A stretch of DNA of 64,000 nucleotides from Hyphomicrobiales bacterium. Lineage in GTDB: Bacteria; Pseudomonadota; Alphaproteobacteria; Rhodospirillales; JACKKN01. Under the pieces are notes generated by a model that made no database searches, had not been told where the DNA came from, and worked only from the letters and a program-made list of their open reading frames with translations. The DNA lies in assembly GCA_024236415.1 (NCBI GenBank), contig JACKKN010000005.1:124001-188000 (forward strand), given 5' to 3'. Each line of letters begins with the position of its first letter. The first letter of the stretch is position 1. The position numbers and the translations under genes are program-made. Shown here in pieces: positions 59,630-64,000 of this stretch.

Positions 59630-60553
59630 ATGCCCCGTCTTGCCCCCACCGCGCGGCGCCTCGCGCCCGCCGCCCTGCTGCTGCTGTCCGGCTGCGGCGC
59701 CGGCATCGACTATGACCGCCTGGGCGCCCTGTCACCCCAGGGTGACGACTTCAACGCCGCCGTGGCCCGCGAATACCGCGACGCGGCCCTGTTCGAGGCC
59801 CGTCAGATGTACGACTGGCCCGACGCCGCCCGGTTCGGCGCCAAGGCCCTGGGCGCCGCCGCCGGCACCACGCCCGAGCCCGAGCGGGTTGCCGACTGGC
59901 GCCTGCCCGGCGAGCGGGTGGGCGAGATCGTCGCCGCCCGCGCCCGCCTGACCGACACCTTCGGCCGCGACGCCCGGGCCCAGGCGCCGGAACCGGCGGC
60001 CCGGGCCCAGGCCCGGTTCGACTGCTGGGTCGAGCAGCAGGAGGAGAACTGGCAGACGGCCGACATCGCCCGCTGCCGCGACGGCTTCTACGCCGCCCTG
60101 GCCGAGGTCGAGGGCACCCTGGGCGCGCCACGGGCCCTGAAGGCGACCCCCGGCGTGGTCCCGGCCACCGCCGACAAGGACGCGTCCCCGGCGGCGGCCC
60201 GCCCCGAACCCAAGGCCTATGCCCTGTTCTTCGAGTTCGACAGCGCCGAGCTGTCGACCACCGACGAGGGCGCCCTGCGTGCCATCGTCGAGGCCGCGGC
60301 CGGCCCCCGCCCGGTGCACGTGATCGTCAACGGCCACGCCGACCGCGCCGGACCCGACCCCTACAACCGGTCCCTGTCCCTGCGCCGGGCCGAGATCGTC
60401 GGCCAGGAGCTGATCGAGCTGGGCATCGACCCGGGCCGCATCACCATCACGGCGTATGGCGAATCGCGGCCCCGGGTGACCACCCCCGACGGCATGCGCG
60501 AGCCGCGCAACCGGCGGGTGGAGATCCTGATCGGGCCGGCGGCACCCCTGTAG
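59630..60553 (+). CDS. OmpA-family peptidoglycan-binding lipoprotein
   Basis: 307 aa. Lipoprotein signal with lipobox LLSGC (Cys22), a middle helical region, and a C-terminal OmpA domain (YALFFEFDSAELSTTDEGALRAIVEAA...VNGHADRAGPDPYNRSLSLRRAEIVGQELIELGIDPGRITITAYGESRP...EPRNRRVEI). It should be anchored in the outer membrane and bind peptidoglycan. The ATG at 59630 has GGAGGAG seven bases before it. Confidence 0.92.
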   Translation: MPRLAPTARRLAPAALLLLSGCGAGIDYDRLGALSPQGDDFNAAVAREYRDAALFEARQMYDWPDAARFGAKALGAAAGTTPEPERVADWRLPGERVGEIVAARARLTDTFGRDARAQAPEPAARAQARFDCWVEQQEENWQTADIARCRDGFYAALAEVEGTLGAPRALKATPGVVPATADKDASPAAARPEPKAYALFFEFDSAELSTTDEGALRAIVEAAAGPRPVHVIVNGHADRAGPDPYNRSLSLRRAEIVGQELIELGIDPGRITITAYGESRPRVTTPDGMREPRNRRVEILIGPAAPL

Positions 60554-60707
60554 GAGACGGTCCCCGCCGCCCGCATTGGGCCTTGCGTCTTGCGCCGATC
60601 GGGTCAATATGATGGGGGTACCGAGGATCGCGCCCCCGTGGCGGCGCGGTCCCCGTTTGGCAGGCAACGCGCGCCGCCGGCGCGCCCCTACGGATGGGAC
60701 CGGAGCC

Positions 60708-61124
60708 ATGAACCTAGGCGCGAAATCGGGCTGCTACACAAAAACCACCCGGGCCATCACCATCGAAGTCCAGCCGTTCTTCCTGGAGGACCAGTCGGCC
60801 CCCGAAGAGGGCCACTACGTCTGGGCCTACCACGTGAGGATCGAGAACAACGGCCCGGAAACCGTGCAGTTGAAGACCCGCCACTGGCAGATCACTGATT
60901 CCCTGGGCAACATCCAGGAGGTGCGCGGCGACGGCGTGGTCGGCGAGCAGCCGGTGCTGAGCCCCGGCGAGAGCTACGAGTACACCAGCGGCACGCCGCT
61001 GCCGACTCCGTCGGGAATCATGGTCGGCGAGTACCAGATGGAGTCCGAGCGCGGCGAGCAGTTCGACGTGTTCATCCCGGCCTTCTCCCTGGACAGCCCG
61101 CACCAGGCCCGGCAAATAAATTAG
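60708..61124 (+). CDS. apaG: ApaG domain protein
   Basis: 138 aa, DUF525 beta-sandwich: TRAITIEVQPFFLEDQSAPEEGHYVWAYHVRIENNGPETVQLKTRHWQITDSLGNIQEVRGDGVVGEQPVLSPGESYEYTSG. ApaG is linked to magnesium/cobalt resistance in enterobacteria, but its molecular role is not settled. Confidence 0.95.
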   Translation: MNLGAKSGCYTKTTRAITIEVQPFFLEDQSAPEEGHYVWAYHVRIENNGPETVQLKTRHWQITDSLGNIQEVRGDGVVGEQPVLSPGESYEYTSGTPLPTPSGIMVGEYQMESERGEQFDVFIPAFSLDSPHQARQIN

Positions 61125-61184
61125 CATTGTCTTGATTACCCGGCCGCCCGGCCCCAAATCTTCTGCGGAAAGGACGCCGCGGCA

Positions 61185-61853
61185 ATGGCGGCACGGGTGT
61201 GGAAGGAAACGGGCGTGACGGCGAACAAGAAACCTTTGAGCGTGGTCGATCCGGCGGCCAGGAAACCCAGCCGCGAGCAGGCCGAGGAGGCCGTGCGCGT
61301 GCTGCTGCGCTGGGCCGGCGACGACCCGGGCCGCGAGGGCCTGCAGGACACCCCGGGCCGGGTCGTGCGCGCCTACGAGGAGTTCTTCGCCGGCTACGAC
61401 GCCGACCCCGAGGACATCCTGACCCGCACCTTCGAGGAGACCGACGGCTACGACGAGATGGTGCTGCTGCGCGACATCCGCTTCGAGTCCCATTGCGAGC
61501 ACCACATGGCGCCGATCATCGGCAAGGCCCACGTGGCCTACCTGCCGCACCACCGGGTGGTGGGCATCAGCAAGCTGGCCCGCGTGGTCGAGGCCTACGC
61601 CAAGCGGTTCCAGATCCAGGAGAAGATGACGGCGCAGATCGCCAACACCATCAATGACGTGCTGCAGCCCCAGGGCGTGGCGGTGGTGATCGAGGCGGCG
61701 CACCAGTGCATGACCACCCGCGGCGTGCACAAGCCCGGCGTGACCATGACCACCAGCCGCATGCTGGGCGCGTTCCGCGAGAACGAGGCCACCCGGCGCG
61801 AGTTCCTGGCCATGATCGCCAACCCGGCCGGCGGCGACCGCCTGTTCGTCTAG
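61185..61853 (+). CDS. folE: GTP cyclohydrolase I
   Basis: 222 aa, first step of folate/pterin synthesis. Zinc ligands in FESHCEHHMAP and AHQCMTTRGV, plus GKAHVAYLPHHRVVGISKLARVVEAYAKRFQIQEKMTAQIA. The N-terminal ~25 residues are variable. An internal ATG near 61199 is in another frame and was rejected. Confidence 0.96.
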   Translation: MAARVWKETGVTANKKPLSVVDPAARKPSREQAEEAVRVLLRWAGDDPGREGLQDTPGRVVRAYEEFFAGYDADPEDILTRTFEETDGYDEMVLLRDIRFESHCEHHMAPIIGKAHVAYLPHHRVVGISKLARVVEAYAKRFQIQEKMTAQIANTINDVLQPQGVAVVIEAAHQCMTTRGVHKPGVTMTTSRMLGAFRENEATRREFLAMIANPAGGDRLFV

Positions 61854-61992
61854 GTCCGCCCCTTTCCCTCTTGACCCTCCGACGCGGTCCGGGCTTGACT
61901 CGGAACCCTTGAACCGCGTGTCTCGGGGGAGGCGCTTCCGTTGACCAACCATCGGTCCCGGCGGGGATCCGGATCGTGAGGGAAACCCGCCC

Positions 61993-63441
61993 GTGATGGA
62001 CTTCCGTCCCGTCATGCTGGTGGTCGGCATCCTGCTGTCGGTGCTGGCGCTGGGCATGGTCATTCCGGCCGCCGTCGACGCCTTCGCCGGCAACCGGGAC
62101 TGGCAGGTGTTCGGCATCTCGGCCGGCGTGACCCTGTTCGTGGGCGTGGCCATGGCGCTGACCTTCCGCACCGCCGGCGCGCGCATGTCGGTGCGCCAGG
62201 CCTTTGTCATGACCACCATCAGCTGGGTCGCCCTGGTCTTCTTCGCCGCCCTGCCCTTCACCTTCGGCGAGCTGGAGCTGAGCTTCACCGACGCCGTGTT
62301 CGAATCCATGTCGGGCCTGACCACCACCGGGTCGACGGTGATCACCGGGCTCGACTACGCGCCGCCGGGGCTGCTGCTGTGGCGCGCCCTGCTGCAATGG
62401 CTGGGCGGCATCGGCATCATCGTCATGGCCATCGCCGTGCTGCCCATGCTGCGGGTCGGCGGCATGCAGCTGTTCCGCATGGAATCCTCGGACCAGTCCG
62501 AGAAGGCCCTGCCCCGCGCGGCGCAGATCGCCGGCGCCATCGGCACCATCTACCTGGGCCTGACCATAATCTGGGCCGGCGGCTACTGGCTGGCCGGCAT
62601 GAGCGGCCTGGAGGCCGTGGTCCACGCTATGACCACCATCGCCACCGGCGGGTTCTCCACCTCGGACAGCTCCATGGGCCACTTCGACAGCGCCCTGATC
62701 GACTACATCGCCACCGTGGGCATGGTGGTGGGCGGCCTGCCGTTCCTGCTGTACCTGAAGGCCATCCAGGGCGACCCCAGGGCCCTGCTGCGGGATTCCC
62801 AGGTGCAATGGTTCCTGGGCATCGTCGCCGCGGCGGTGCTGACCGCGGCCGGCTTCCTGTGGGCCGAGAACGGCTATGACCCGTTCCAGGCCCTGCGCTA
62901 CGGCGCCTTCAACATCGTCTCGGTCATCACCGGCACCGGCTACGCCACCTCGGACTACGGTCTGTGGGGCAGCTTCGCGGTACCCATGTTCTTCTACCTG
63001 ATGTTCATCGGCGGCTGCGCCGGGTCCACCACCTGCGGCATCAAGATCTTCCGCTTCCAGGTGCTGTACGCCGCGGCGCGCACCCAGGTGCGCCACCTGT
63101 TGCAGCCGCACGGGGTGTTCATCCCCTACTACAACCGCCGCCCCATCCCCGAGGACGTCATGATCTCGGTGCTCAGCTTCTTCTTCGTGTTCGGGGTCTG
63201 CTTCGCGCTGCTGGCCCTGGGCCTGGGCATGCTGGGCCTGGACTACCTGACCGCCACCTCCAGCGCCGCCACCGCGCTGTCGAACGTGGGCCCGGCCCTG
63301 GGCCCCATCGTCGGCCCCGCCGGCACCTTCCAGCCCCTGCCGGACACGGCCAAGTGGCTGCTGTGCGCCGGCATGCTGCTGGGCCGGCTGGAGCTGTTCA
63401 CGGTGATCGTGCTGTTCACCCGCGCCTTCTGGCGCGGCTAG
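61993..63441 (+). CDS. trkH: potassium uptake protein TrkH
   Basis: 482 aa membrane protein with four pore-loop repeats: ESMSGLTTTGSTVI, TTIATGGFSTSDSS, NIVSVITGTGYATSDYG and SSAATALSNVGPALG. It is the ion channel of the Trk/Ktr potassium system and needs TrkA, not seen here. The start is GTG 61993 or ATG 61996; AGGGAA lies about ten bases upstream. Confidence 0.95.
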   Translation: MMDFRPVMLVVGILLSVLALGMVIPAAVDAFAGNRDWQVFGISAGVTLFVGVAMALTFRTAGARMSVRQAFVMTTISWVALVFFAALPFTFGELELSFTDAVFESMSGLTTTGSTVITGLDYAPPGLLLWRALLQWLGGIGIIVMAIAVLPMLRVGGMQLFRMESSDQSEKALPRAAQIAGAIGTIYLGLTIIWAGGYWLAGMSGLEAVVHAMTTIATGGFSTSDSSMGHFDSALIDYIATVGMVVGGLPFLLYLKAIQGDPRALLRDSQVQWFLGIVAAAVLTAAGFLWAENGYDPFQALRYGAFNIVSVITGTGYATSDYGLWGSFAVPMFFYLMFIGGCAGSTTCGIKIFRFQVLYAAARTQVRHLLQPHGVFIPYYNRRPIPEDVMISVLSFFFVFGVCFALLALGLGMLGLDYLTATSSAATALSNVGPALGPIVGPAGTFQPLPDTAKWLLCAGMLLGRLELFTVIVLFTRAFWRG

Positions 63442-63457
63442 GACGGACGGGGCGCCG

Positions 63458-64000
63458 TCAGCGCATCCAGTTCACCAGGTGGGCGCGGATGTTCTTCTCC
63501 ATCTCGACGTCGAACTGGACCATCAGCTTCTCCACCAGCTCGAACTGCACCCGCTCGCGGTCGTACAGGGATGCGTCCTCGCGCACGGTGGTGGAATGGG
63601 TGACCCGGGCGGTGGCGTTGCCGCGTTGGGCGCCGCCGTCCGACTCCAGCTCCAGGATCGCCTCGATGGTGGCGGTGTAGCGCTCGGACTGTTCCTTCTT
63701 GAACGCACCCTTCAGGCCCTTGTCCACCTTCAGGGGGTCCTCGACTAGGCTGGCCTCGACGATCGTCAGCTTGCCCGTTCCCCGGGCGCCCACGGCGCGC
63801 AGCCGATCCGCGGCCCAGCGCGTGACCGCCGTGGCAGGCGCCACCGGCACCTGGTGCTCGACGTGGGGCTTGCCGGCCGGCGGAGCATAGGCGTTGACCG
63901 TGTCGATGCGGGTCACGGCCAGGTTGATCGGCGTCAGGTGGGTGAAGGTCAGCTCGGGCAGCTTCTGCTCGGGCTGGCTGGCGCAGGCGGCCAGGCCGAA
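63458..64000 (-). CDS. hypothetical lipoprotein, N-terminus cut by window edge
   Basis: At least 180 residues. The visible N-terminal end reads GLAACASQPEQKLP, a lipobox Cys followed by a linker. The mature part has a repeated alpha/beta look (AVTRWAADRLRAVGARGTGKLTIVEASLVEDPL, ERYTATIEAILELESDGGAQRGNATARVTHSTTV) and ends in a long helix. I do not recognise the family. It is convergent with trkH. Confidence 0.7.
   Translation of the reverse strand, partial: FGLAACASQPEQKLPELTFTHLTPINLAVTRIDTVNAYAPPAGKPHVEHQVPVAPATAVTRWAADRLRAVGARGTGKLTIVEASLVEDPLKVDKGLKGAFKKEQSERYTATIEAILELESDGGAQRGNATARVTHSTTVREDASLYDRERVQFELVEKLMVQFDVEMEKNIRAHLVNWMR

Overview
The window is a GC-rich bacterial chromosome segment, most likely from an alphaproteobacterium of the Rhodospirillales type. 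Support comes from gene order (ffh-rpsP-rimM-trmD-rplS beside leuC/leuD/leuB, and dapF-mtaB-ftsY diverging from ffh), a complete ccmABCDEFGHI operon for System I cytochrome c maturation, an FNR-type box, and many ATGA/GTGA translational overlaps. Taxonomy is an inference from layout, not a database match.

Layout. 1-8.3 kb: partial glgB, a thioesterase, a fused tandem ABC exporter, threonine aldolase and a tiny lipoprotein. 8.3-16.3 kb: leucine biosynthesis and ribosome-maturation genes on the minus strand, interrupted by a plus-strand RHH/PIN toxin-antitoxin pair. 16.6-21.7 kb: a Xre regulator, dapF, mtaB, ftsY and a membrane class III nucleotide cyclase. 21.7-24.6 kb: palindromic repeat elements, NUDIX, small proteins, pgk. 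24.7-28.2 kb: a two-component system with a PepSY protein, divergent from PepSY-cytochrome b561, with paired direct-repeat operators between them. 28.2-30.8 kb: indolepyruvate:ferredoxin oxidoreductase (iorAB) behind a perfect FNR-type box. 31-38.1 kb: the ccm operon.

38.3-43.6 kb is an AT-richer island of modular toxin and immunity genes and is the most unusual part. A lysozyme-like effector with a Pro/Ala-rich N-terminal region is followed by a small membrane immunity protein. Next come an orphan second copy of that immunity gene, a second toxin with the same N-terminal module (516 bp without gaps) but an unrelated tip, its putative immunity gene, then a deleted and frameshifted remnant of the first toxin and a third immunity copy. 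No secretion machinery is visible in the window.

43.7-64 kb: a PEBP protein; a 475-bp gap with two tandem copies of a structured RNA on the minus strand, whose G.U pairs and one compensatory change fix the strand; SPFH/NfeD; DNA repair genes (alkD-like, recR); methionine-related genes (bmt, msrB); an acyl-CoA dehydrogenase without the usual catalytic Glu; a bufferin-type copper RiPP operon (bufA-bufB-bufC-doxX) extended by a Tat-exported intradiol dioxygenase; an MFS transporter; tRNA-Gly(CCC); class III alcohol dehydrogenase; a radical SAM/degenerate metallophosphoesterase pair; an OmpA-family lipoprotein; apaG; folE; trkH; and a partial lipoprotein.
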